Shown piece after piece: positions 1-4,760 of a stretch of DNA of 5,402 bases. The notes beneath the pieces were generated by a model. The model saw only the letters and a program-made list of their open reading frames with translations, made no database searches and had not been told where the DNA came from. How positions within the stretch are numbered: the first letter of the stretch is position 1; every line of letters starts with the position of its first letter. This DNA is from Clostridiales bacterium (GTDB lineage Bacteria; Bacillota_A; Clostridia; Oscillospirales; Oscillospiraceae). Location: assembly GCA_019417795.1 (NCBI GenBank), contig DXUR01000232.1, positions 1 through 5,402 of the forward strand, in the 5' to 3' direction. The translations under genes were made by a program, and so were the position numbers.

Positions 1-475
1 GTCTGTCGGGATTGTCGGGCGCAGGCCGCAGCTCATAGTCAGACGCCTGCCGTTTTGTCAATGACCGTGTGTAGGTCAAATGCCCCCACGCCAGAAACGA
101 TCCGTTTTCAACCGGGACGCGCTGATCGTAGTTGACAATTTCATCCGGGGCGTTGCGGGGCGGCTTGGGGAATGTCCCGATGTCCACAGGGCGCTGGGTG
201 GAGTAATACTTGTAAAGACCGGGCGCTTCGGTCTGCTTGACACCGACATTATAAAGGCGCTGGTACTCCTGTACCCGCGCCGCAAAATCCTGTTCCAGAG
301 CGGTACGGTCGCTGCCGTAATGCCCCCATTCATACTGCCGCTGGCCGTCCTTGTCATCATAGCAAGCCCATGTGACATAGGGCGAGGGCGCAGCGGGGTT
401 ATGCCCCAGCGCAAAGCCCCTGCCGTTTTCCAGCATGACGGCCTTGATGATCTCATAGCCTTGGTTTTTGTCCAT
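1..475 (-). CDS. Conserved ICE protein of unknown function, N-terminal part (runs off left edge)
   Basis: An open frame starts at ATG 475 and stays open to the window edge, giving 158 complete codons with no stop. The start is fixed by a strong AGGAGGT at 479-485, which overlaps the stop codon of the upstream 318-aa gene, so the two genes are probably translationally coupled. The protein begins MDKNQGYEIIKAV. Residues 20-75 hold an aromatic-rich block with FALGHNP, SPYVTW and YEWGHY, followed by an amphipathic stretch (EQDFAARVQEYQRLY). A second block at about residues 90-155 contains RPVDIGTFP, VNYDQR, GSFLAWGHLTY and SDYELRPAP. No signal peptide or membrane segment is visible, so it is probably cytoplasmic. 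I recognise the N-terminus as typical of conserved proteins in Tn1549/CTn-type elements, where it often leads a longer multidomain protein, but I cannot name a function. The C-terminus is outside the window. Confidence 0.8.
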   Translation of the reverse strand, partial: MDKNQGYEIIKAVMLENGRGFALGHNPAAPSPYVTWACYDDKDGQRQYEWGHYGSDRTALEQDFAARVQEYQRLYNVGVKQTEAPGLYKYYSTQRPVDIGTFPKPPRNAPDEIVNYDQRVPVENGSFLAWGHLTYTRSLTKRQASDYELRPAPDNPDR

Positions 476-478
476 ATA

Positions 479-485
479 ACCTCCT
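479..485 (-). promoter_or_regulatory. Ribosome binding site (AGGAGGT) for the left-edge gene
   Basis: AGGAGGT on the minus strand lies 3 nt upstream of ATG 475 and shares a base with the TGA stop (485-487) of the preceding gene. It decides the start of a gene that otherwise has no upstream boundary, and it implies stop-to-start coupling. Confidence 0.7.
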
Positions 486-1441
486 CACCGTGATACATCC
501 TTTTCCGCCCGTTTTGCAAAGGGCTGAAGCTGATAGGGGCTTTTGCCGTCCTCCGGGCGCAGGAAGTCCAGCCTTGCGGCGGCACGGATGGCGTTCTGAT
601 TGAGCTGCCGCTGCCATGCCCCTTGGCTGGGCGCCCATTTGAAGCCCTCGCTTTTGAGCGCCTGCCGGGTATCGGCGTCCGGCTTATCCGCAAAAATGAG
701 CTGCAAACGGTTCTCTGCCTCATTGACCTTGACCTCCCCACCGGGGAATGTCCAGCCCACAAACTCCGCCTTATGGCTCAGCTCCTCGATGCGCTGGCGC
801 ACACGGCGGATGTTGGCGTTATTGTTGGTGAGCAGATAGGCCGGAAACGGAACGGGGTCTTTGCGCCAGTCTTGGGACATGGACGCCTTGACCTTTTCCA
901 CCTGCTCCGCCGTCAGCTCGGGGCAGCCCTCCAGCGTCTTATGCTTGCGGTAGTAGGCATTGACCGCTTTCATCATGGTCTGCTGGGACTCCATTCCCTC
1001 CAGCTTTTTCGTGAGCTTTTCCACGGCGAGGTCATCATCGGCGCTGATACCGCCCCTGCCTGTGGAGCGGATCTTGTCCAGCAGCTTTTCAATTTCGGCA
1101 TACTCGCCGTAGTTGCGATCCCGGGCGGCGTTCTGCTTGGCCTTTTTCGCCACGGGGAAATTGCCGCCCCCGGTAATCAGAATAGACGGCACACGGGCGT
1201 CAATGGCGTTGCGCTCATTGAGGTTTTCCGCCAGCCTGCGGGCGTAGCGGTCAACAAGGGCATCGATCTTATCATGGTACATGGGATCGACCTGCGCCTT
1301 TTGTTTCTCTGCCAGCGCATAGGCTTCATCCACCATCGCCCGGTAGCCCGCTGTGGCCGAGCCGGGGACATAGTCGGAATAGCTGTTCATGTCCTTTGCC
1401 CGCTTTGCCGCCGCCTCGCTGATCTCATAATATTTAGGCAT
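485..1441 (-). CDS. Conserved mobile-element protein of unknown function, 318 aa
   Basis: ATG 1441 is chosen because AAAGGAG lies 5 nt upstream at 1447-1453. The frame stays open to 1735, but that extension crosses the non-coding gap and overlaps the preceding gene. Residues 1-80 are helical and charged (KYYEISEAAAKRAKDMNSYS near the start). Residues 84-104 hold the conserved-looking PSILITGGGNFPVAKKAKQN. A DDD-containing helical stretch and AYYRKHKTLEGCPEL (about 162-176) follow, then NNNANIRRVRQRIEEL (206-221). The C-terminal block has LKSEGFKWAPSQGAWQRQL (262-280). The last motif resembles a segment found in several plasmid and ICE proteins, often next to replication or anti-restriction functions. 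Homologues are widespread in Firmicutes and Bacteroides mobile elements and mostly annotated as hypothetical. There is no signal peptide or membrane segment. It probably acts on nucleic acid or another cytoplasmic element protein, but that is a guess. Its stop overlaps the ribosome binding site of the next gene. Confidence 0.85.
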   Translation of the reverse strand: MPKYYEISEAAAKRAKDMNSYSDYVPGSATAGYRAMVDEAYALAEKQKAQVDPMYHDKIDALVDRYARRLAENLNERNAIDARVPSILITGGGNFPVAKKAKQNAARDRNYGEYAEIEKLLDKIRSTGRGGISADDDLAVEKLTKKLEGMESQQTMMKAVNAYYRKHKTLEGCPELTAEQVEKVKASMSQDWRKDPVPFPAYLLTNNNANIRRVRQRIEELSHKAEFVGWTFPGGEVKVNEAENRLQLIFADKPDADTRQALKSEGFKWAPSQGAWQRQLNQNAIRAAARLDFLRPEDGKSPYQLQPFAKRAEKDVSR

Positions 1442-1446
1442 TATTT

Positions 1447-1453
1447 CTCCTTT
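1447..1453 (-). promoter_or_regulatory. Ribosome binding site (AAAGGAG) for the 318-aa gene
   Basis: AAAGGAG stands 5 nt before ATG 1441 on the minus strand. It rules out the longer 416-codon reading from 1735. A palindromic hairpin (1463-1485) ends 9 nt upstream of it, close enough to affect ribosome access. Confidence 0.75.
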
Positions 1454-1462
1454 CAGCCGGGA

Positions 1463-1485
1463 CTTCGGGACAAAATGTCCCAAAG
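1463..1485. repeat. Palindromic repeat, copy 1 (intergenic), core GGGACA-AAA-TGTCCC
   Basis: The core GGGACA (1467-1472) and TGTCCC (1476-1481) flank a 3-nt spacer. Outer arms CTTC / AAAG extend it with one C-A mismatch on the plus strand. In the sense (minus-strand) RNA that position becomes a G-U pair, giving a 10-bp stem with a UUU loop. This copy is in the untranslated stretch just before the ribosome binding site of the 318-aa gene. Two close relatives lie at 2885-2909 and 4712-4736 in the same orientation relative to transcription. Confidence 0.85.
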
Positions 1486-1525
1486 CTCCGGCACTTGGAT
1501 GTGGAAAGCATTTCTGCGAAAACAG

Positions 1526-1549
1526 GGGCGGACGGAAAATATACCGCCC
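1526..1549 (-). other. Possible hairpin, GGGCGG / CCGCCC
   Basis: Six perfectly paired GC-rich bases (1526-1531 with 1544-1549) enclose a 12-nt A/T-rich loop. A run of C on one side and G on the other may extend it imperfectly. No U-tract follows in the sense direction, so it does not look like an intrinsic terminator. Confidence 0.3.
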
Positions 1550-1565
1550 ACCCCGAAAGCGCCCC

Positions 1566-1595
1566 GGAAAAGCCTTGTAAATACAGGCGTTTTCC
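1566..1595 (-). terminator. Bulged hairpin, possible weak terminator or mRNA 3'-end stabiliser
   Basis: In the sense strand GGAAAA pairs with TTTTCC, GCCT with AGGC and GTA with TAC. This makes 13 pairs with two single-base bulges and a TT loop. The inner GC stem is flanked by AAAA and TTTT, the layout of a short intrinsic terminator, but the T run is only four long. It lies about 20 nt after the stop of the Cys-rich gene. It could end or trim the transfer-operon transcript, or simply protect the upstream mRNA. Confidence 0.3.
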
Positions 1596-1612
1596 GTGGC
1601 TATTTTTCCACG
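1595..1612 (-). other. Small hairpin directly after the Cys-rich gene stop, CGTGG / CCACG
   Basis: Five perfect pairs (1595-1599 with 1608-1612) enclose an A-rich 8-nt loop, starting 2 nt after the TAG stop (1615-1617). It abuts the larger hairpin at 1566-1595, so the two could stack. Short stems of this size occur by chance, so support is modest. Confidence 0.25.
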
Positions 1613-1614
1613 CG

Positions 1615-1965
1615 CTACCTCCGTTTGCGGCGCATATACGCTCGCTTCTGCTCCCGCAGGGCAGCCCCGGCACAGGCCGGGGAACAATACCGCTGCCGCC
1701 CGTCCGGGAGGAAAGCCCTGCCGCATACCGGGCAAGGCCGGGTTTCTGTGATACGCTCCACGGTCAGCGACCTTTCCAGCACAGGATCAAGGGGCAGCAC
1801 CGCCGAACGGAAGTAGCGGCAATACGCCCCTGTCCAGCACTTGCCCAGCATATAGCAAGGTGCATCCAGCGGCAGGCAGCCAGCGTCCTTGTCATAATTG
1901 GCACACCACCGCTTCACAAGGGAGCGGATCGCCGCCTTTTCCTGCCGGGTCAGTTCACGGCTCAT
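1615..1965 (-). CDS. Cysteine-rich protein, Cys_rich_VLP-like, 116 aa
   Basis: The protein starts MSRELTRQEKAAIRSLVKRW and has nine cysteines. Five (21, 30, 37, 43, 49) fall in the N-terminal half, ahead of a SAVLPLDP stretch (residues 54-61) that matches the VLP signature of the Cys_rich_VLP family. Four more (CPVC at 78-81, C94 and C98) form a CxxC-x12-CxxxC zinc-finger-like unit. A strongly basic tail follows (REQKRAYMRRKRR). The layout suggests a small cytoplasmic zinc protein that could bind nucleic acid through the tail; that role is inference. The start at 1965 overlaps the preceding gene by 11 nt and has only a run of G as a poor Shine-Dalgarno 5 nt upstream, so it probably depends on coupling. 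The frame opens further to 2046, but that extension lies wholly inside the neighbouring gene. It is the last gene of the tightly packed block. Confidence 0.85.
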   Translation of the reverse strand: MSRELTRQEKAAIRSLVKRWCANYDKDAGCLPLDAPCYMLGKCWTGAYCRYFRSAVLPLDPVLERSLTVERITETRPCPVCGRAFLPDGRQRYCSPACAGAALREQKRAYMRRKRR

Positions 1966-2140
1966 TTTTACCCCCCGTCTTGGGCGTGAGCTGCTCCCGA
2001 TAACAGAACATACAGCCGATCCCGCGCCAGTAAGGGCAGCCATCACAGCGGGAGCCTTTGGGCGGCAGGTTGGGCGGGACGCCCTTGAAGTAGCTTTTTT
2101 CTTTCATAAAGTCCTCATAGGGGCTGTTGGTAAATCTCAT
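1955..2140 (-). CDS. Small CxxC-CxxC protein of the ICE transfer region, 61 aa
   Basis: Four cysteines in two pairs (C32-x2-C35 and C43-x2-C46, in CDGCPYWRGIGCMFC) make a likely zinc knuckle. The Met-1 start begins MRFTNSPYEDFM. This start overlaps the stop of the DUF4366 gene as ATGA, with GAGGG 6 nt upstream (2147-2151). An internal Met-12 (2107) also has a GAGGA 4 nt upstream and could be a second start. I prefer the first because short element proteins of this kind usually begin with a similar F-T-x-S-P-[YF]-E sequence. There is no signal peptide, and the gene ends inside the start of the next one. Its function is unknown; its fixed place in Tn1549/CTn-type transfer operons suggests a role in transfer or its control. 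Confidence 0.8.
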   Translation of the reverse strand: MRFTNSPYEDFMKEKSYFKGVPPNLPPKGSRCDGCPYWRGIGCMFCYREQLTPKTGGKNEP

Positions 2141-2856
2141 TCCTCGCCCTCACTTTCCGTTTCGTCCTCGTCCTCCCAAGGCGGGGTATCGTCATAATCG
2201 TCGCCGTAGTCCTCCGCAGCGTCGGTAGCCTGCTGCTTCTTGGGACGGTAGATTTTGAAATACCAGCCCGCCGCGCCGCCGATGACCGCCACGGCCAGTA
2301 CCAGCAGGAGCGTCCCGCCGCTGCTCTTAGGCTGTTCCGGCTCGGGGTCAGGCTCCGGCTCCACCACGGGCGCAGGTTCGGGAGCCTTGCCCTGGCACTC
2401 GCCCATGTTCACGGCACAGACGATACAATCCGTGTTGATAACACCTACGGCGCATTTGTCGGCGCAGGAACACTCCGGCAGCTCACCGCCCGCCGCCTGC
2501 ATCGCCGCCAGCAGGTCGGCCTCGTCCACCATGTTCAAAAAGTAGGTCTGATACTGCTCGCCGTCCTCGTCGGTGGGCTTGTCATAGTCAATGACGATGT
2601 AAAAAGTATTGCCGCCGCTGGTCTGCACCGTGATGAACTGCTTGTTGGTGGCCTTGTCGTAGAGCAGGTCACGGGTCACAAGGTTACCGTCCTCGGTGAA
2701 GCCCTCGCCGGAGTCAACGGTTTCCGTGGGCAGCGGCTCCACCGGGGCAAGCCCATCCCATTCCTCACCGCCTCCGGCGTAGGCCGTGACCGCCATACCG
2801 CACATCAAAACAGCGGCGCAGAGCGCCGCCGTCAGCTTCTTTATCCACTTGTTCAT
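2137..2856 (-). CDS. DUF4366 / CD1107-family envelope protein, 239 aa
   Basis: A lipid-free signal peptide is clear: a basic start (MNKWIKK), a hydrophobic core and an AYA cleavage motif at 25-27. The exported domain (about 28-155) has a compact mixed region (ITVQTSGGNTFYIVIDYDKP) and then a six-cysteine cluster (C129, 131, 135, 144, 147, 154). A Pro/Glu-rich linker (157-176) leads to one membrane helix at about 182-201 (GTLLLVLAVAVIGGAAGWYF). A basic stop-transfer (KIYRPKK) and a very acidic cytoplasmic tail (211-239) complete it. This matches the DUF4366 (CD1107) family of CTn-type elements and predicts a type I membrane protein with the cysteine-rich domain outside. It overlaps DUF4315 upstream and the 61-aa gene downstream, each by ATGA. 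The role is unknown; an adhesion or channel-accessory function at the mating surface is inference. Confidence 0.9.
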   Translation of the reverse strand: MNKWIKKLTAALCAAVLMCGMAVTAYAGGGEEWDGLAPVEPLPTETVDSGEGFTEDGNLVTRDLLYDKATNKQFITVQTSGGNTFYIVIDYDKPTDEDGEQYQTYFLNMVDEADLLAAMQAAGGELPECSCADKCAVGVINTDCIVCAVNMGECQGKAPEPAPVVEPEPDPEPEQPKSSGGTLLLVLAVAVIGGAAGWYFKIYRPKKQQATDAAEDYGDDYDDTPPWEDEDETESEGEE

Positions 2857-3110
2857 TCGCTGTCCTCCTTGTCTGTGGAATCGGACTTCGGGACATTCTG
2901 TCCCAAAGTGCCGCCGTTCTTGATGGTCTGAAGCAGCACGGGCAGGTCGGTGAGCGAAACGCTCATGCCGCGCACGATCTCCACGATCTCGCTGTTCTCG
3001 GCCTCCAGCTTTTTCTGTTCCAGCTCCTTGAGCCGTGCCTGCTGCTCGTTGATCTTGGCCATGACCTTTTCAATCTCGGCCTGAATTTTTGCGCTTTTGG
3101 AGATAGCCAT
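2853..3110 (-). CDS. DUF4315-family coiled-coil protein, 85 aa
   Basis: Residues 5-45 form a highly charged helix with heptad-like spacing (IQAEIEKVMAKINEQQARLK), a likely coiled coil. A short hydrophobic block (VSLTDLPVLLQTIKNGG) follows, then a polar acidic tail. The size, the helix and the place between the NlpC/P60 and DUF4366 genes fit the DUF4315 family of CTn elements. Residues 70-76 (GQNVPKS) are encoded by palindromic repeat copy 2, so the C-terminus may have been lengthened by repeat insertion. ATG 3110 has AGGAGGT 4 nt upstream. The stop overlaps the next start as ATGA. There is no signal peptide; it is probably cytoplasmic or peripheral. Its partner and function are unknown. Confidence 0.88.
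   Translation of the reverse strand: MAISKSAKIQAEIEKVMAKINEQQARLKELEQKKLEAENSEIVEIVRGMSVSLTDLPVLLQTIKNGGTLGQNVPKSDSTDKEDSE
2864..2870 (-). promoter_or_regulatory. Ribosome binding site (AAGGAGG) for the DUF4366 gene
   Basis: A strong Shine-Dalgarno sits 7 nt before ATG 2856, inside the last codons of DUF4315. It confirms the start with the intact signal peptide. The palindromic repeat copy 2 ends 14 nt upstream of it. Confidence 0.75.
2885..2909. repeat. Palindromic repeat, copy 2 (inside the 3' end of DUF4315), core GGGACA-TTC-TGTCCC
   Basis: The arms ACTTC / AAAGT extend the GGGACA (2890-2895) and TGTCCC (2899-2904) core, with one C-A mismatch at 2889/2905 on the plus strand. As sense RNA the mismatch is a U-G pair, giving an 11-bp stem with a 3-nt GAA loop. 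It encodes GQNVPKS in DUF4315 and lies just upstream of the DUF4366 ribosome binding site. Confidence 0.88.
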
Positions 3111-3114
3111 AAAA

Positions 3115-3121
3115 ACCTCCT
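3115..3121 (-). promoter_or_regulatory. Ribosome binding site (AGGAGGT) for DUF4315
   Basis: AGGAGGT lies 4 nt before ATG 3110, in the 12-nt gap after the stop of the NlpC/P60 gene (3123-3125). It supports independent initiation of the small coiled-coil gene. Confidence 0.75.
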
Positions 3122-3122
3122 G

Positions 3123-4760
3123 TCAAAACAATTTTCCGTAGGCGTAGAAATGGGACTGCCAGTAGCTCGTGTTGAGGTTGGCGTAGCTGATGGGGTCGCC
3201 ACAATGGAGCATCCAGCCGTCGCCCACATAGATGCCCACATGGGAGATCCCCGGCGTGTCATAAGTCCCCGTGAAGAACACCAAGTCGCCGGGTTTGGGG
3301 CTGCTCGTCCGGGTGGAGATGTTGTATAGCCCCTGCGCCCCCAGCCGCCCGAAGTCCCAGCCGCATTGGTTGTAAACATAGCTGACGAAGCCGGAGCAGT
3401 CAAAGGATGTGGACGGGCTGCTGCCGCCCCAAACATAGGGGTATCCCACATACTTCTCCGCCTCTTTCAGAATGGCGGCAAAGGTTTCATCGGCAAGGTA
3501 GTCCTCCGGAATCTCATGCGCCGGGGGCTTATTGGTGTACTTGCCCACATAAGGCGAGGACGGGAACAGGTCGGGACGGTTGCCCAGCGTCGCCATGTAG
3601 AGGGCGTACCGGGACAGGGTTTCCTCGCCCATGAGGTAAACAGGCAGATGGGAGAGATTGAAGTTTTCCAGCGTGACATAGCAGATGTAATAGTTGTATG
3701 GAACTTCTACATCGTAGTCGTTGCCCTCGCTGTTCGTCCTTGTGACCGTGCGGTAGCGTACCTCGACAACCACATCCTCGGTCAAAATGTACTGGCGGTC
3801 AAAGAGCATTTGGAGCGTTCCCCGCACCTTGTCCAGCGTCCACTCGCCCTCATGGAGCGCACAGACGATGGACAGCAGCACATAGGGATCGTGTTCAATG
3901 GTGTCGAGGTCAAAATGGTATTCGTCATAGTCGTGGGTGCGGGTGTAGGTGTCGAGGTAGCGTTGCAGCTCGTCCTCCAGAGCGCAGTAGGCGGCCTCCG
4001 CTCCCAGCAGGTCAGCGTCCTCGGCGGCATAGGTGGACGCGCCGATGGCTCCGGCCACGCCGTTGCCCACCGTTACCAGCGAGGACATACACGATTGCAG
4101 CACCACCAGCAGAAGAAACGCCGCCAGCAGCAGGAGCAGCCTGCCGGGGTGTTCCTTAATATAGGCGGACACCTTTTCCGTCAGCTTGCCCGTGACGGAC
4201 GCCGTACCCTCGGCAGCCTTGGCGGTCTGCTGGGCAGCCTCCCGCGCCTGCTTTGCGTACTGGCGCTTGATCTTCTGCTTTTGCAGATACCGGGACACCG
4301 CGCCGCCCTCCTGCATTTCCGGGTGTTCCTCCACGGTCTTGCGGTAGTAATAATCCGCCGTGGCCTTAATGTGCTTGCTCTCGGCACGCTCCACCGCCTT
4401 TGCCGGGTGTCCCCGGATGGCCTTGCGGAGCTTGCGCCTGCCAAAGCGGTACACGGACTCCGCCGCCAGCTCGGAACGGTGTGCGCCCTCCGTGCCGACA
4501 TTTTCATGCTCGACCTCATAGAGCTTGCCATGCACAAAGCCGTGGACGCCGTGTCCGGCGGCATGGGCAAGACGCTTGACCGCACCGGGCTTTTTCGGCG
4601 GCTTCTGCTTTGCCAGCTTCTCCCGGGCGGCGTCCAGCTTCTCGCCCCGGCGCTCCATCCGCAGCTTGGACGCCGCCGTTTGCTCTTGCCGGCTTTTCCG
4701 CCAAAACTTGGACTTCGGGACATTTTGTCCCGAAGTGGGGTTACTCGTCTGTTCGCTCAT
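3123..4760 (-). CDS. CD1108-family membrane-anchored NlpC/P60 cell-wall hydrolase, 545 aa
   Basis: Residues 1-200 are basic and helical and predicted cytoplasmic. One membrane helix (about 207-229, RLLLLLAAFLLLVVLQS) precedes an exported central region (about 240-425) and a C-terminal NlpC/P60 peptidase domain (about 428-545). The catalytic Cys455 lies in FDCSGF, His507 in ISHVGIYVG and a polar third residue, likely His519, in MLHCGD. The family cleaves peptide stems of peptidoglycan. In a conjugation operon this opens the wall for the transfer channel, comparable to Tn916 Orf14, but I see no recognisable lysozyme domain here. ATG 4760 is preferred over an in-frame TTG at 4766 because GGAGG (4770-4774) is 9 nt from the ATG and only 3 nt from the TTG. 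It overlaps VirB4 by 20 nt. Residues 11-17 (GQNVPKS) come from palindromic repeat copy 3. Confidence 0.92.
   Translation of the reverse strand: MSEQTSNPTSGQNVPKSKFWRKSRQEQTAASKLRMERRGEKLDAAREKLAKQKPPKKPGAVKRLAHAAGHGVHGFVHGKLYEVEHENVGTEGAHRSELAAESVYRFGRRKLRKAIRGHPAKAVERAESKHIKATADYYYRKTVEEHPEMQEGGAVSRYLQKQKIKRQYAKQAREAAQQTAKAAEGTASVTGKLTEKVSAYIKEHPGRLLLLLAAFLLLVVLQSCMSSLVTVGNGVAGAIGASTYAAEDADLLGAEAAYCALEDELQRYLDTYTRTHDYDEYHFDLDTIEHDPYVLLSIVCALHEGEWTLDKVRGTLQMLFDRQYILTEDVVVEVRYRTVTRTNSEGNDYDVEVPYNYYICYVTLENFNLSHLPVYLMGEETLSRYALYMATLGNRPDLFPSSPYVGKYTNKPPAHEIPEDYLADETFAAILKEAEKYVGYPYVWGGSSPSTSFDCSGFVSYVYNQCGWDFGRLGAQGLYNISTRTSSPKPGDLVFFTGTYDTPGISHVGIYVGDGWMLHCGDPISYANLNTSYWQSHFYAYGKLF
4712..4736. 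repeat. Palindromic repeat, copy 3 (perfect, at the VirB4 / NlpC-P60 junction)
   Basis: Perfect 11-bp arms (ACTTCGGGACA at 4712-4722 and its complement at 4726-4736) flank TTT. It starts 4 nt after the VirB4 stop codon in transcription order and lies 25-49 nt into the NlpC/P60 gene, where it encodes GQNVPKS. It is the most symmetric of the three copies and may be closest to the ancestral form. Confidence 0.92.

Larger units (their letters stand above)
1442..1614 (-). other. Structured non-coding gap between the Cys-rich gene and the 318-aa gene
   Basis: This 173-nt stretch is the only sizeable gap between genes in the window. Read in the direction of transcription it holds a small hairpin (1612-1595), a long bulged hairpin (1595-1566), a GGGCGG/CCGCCC stem (1549-1526), the palindromic repeat (1485-1463) and the ribosome binding site. 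I found no convincing -35/-10 pair: TATATT occurs near 1537-1542 on the minus strand, but nothing like TTGACA stands at the proper distance. The minus-strand frame through it is open, but only as an extension of the downstream gene that overlaps the upstream gene, so it is not called coding. Confidence 0.5.

Noticed and set aside
173..178. Isolated half-sites of the palindrome (TGTCCC here; GGGACA at 874-879, 3611-3616 and 4292-4297)
   Set aside because: None has a matching second arm at the right spacing, so they are chance hexamers and not further repeat copies.
76..762. 228-codon minus-strand frame across the left-edge gene and the end of the 318-aa gene
   Set aside because: The other minus-strand frames here have ribosome binding sites and family-like sequence; this one is rich in Arg/Ser/Pro, as out-of-frame readings of GC-rich genes are.
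1537..1542. TATATT on the minus strand as a possible -10 box
   Set aside because: No recognisable -35 stands 16-18 nt upstream, and the bases form the loop of a GC stem.
485..1735. Longer 416-codon reading of the 318-aa gene, starting at 1735
   Set aside because: The extension overlaps the well-supported Cys-rich gene and crosses the non-coding hairpin region, and ATG 1441 has a good ribosome binding site.
623..1816. 397-codon plus-strand open frame opposite the 318-aa gene and the Cys-rich gene
   Set aside because: It spans two real genes and the gap between them on the opposite strand, with no plausible protein features.
1955..2107. Internal Met-12 start of the 61-aa protein
   Set aside because: It has a usable GAGGA, but the upstream ATG forms an ATGA coupling with the previous gene and adds a family-like N-terminus, so it is kept only as an alternative.
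1463..4736. CRISPR array as an explanation for the three repeats
   Set aside because: The copies are about 1.4 and 1.8 kb apart, lie in or next to genes, and have no regular spacers.
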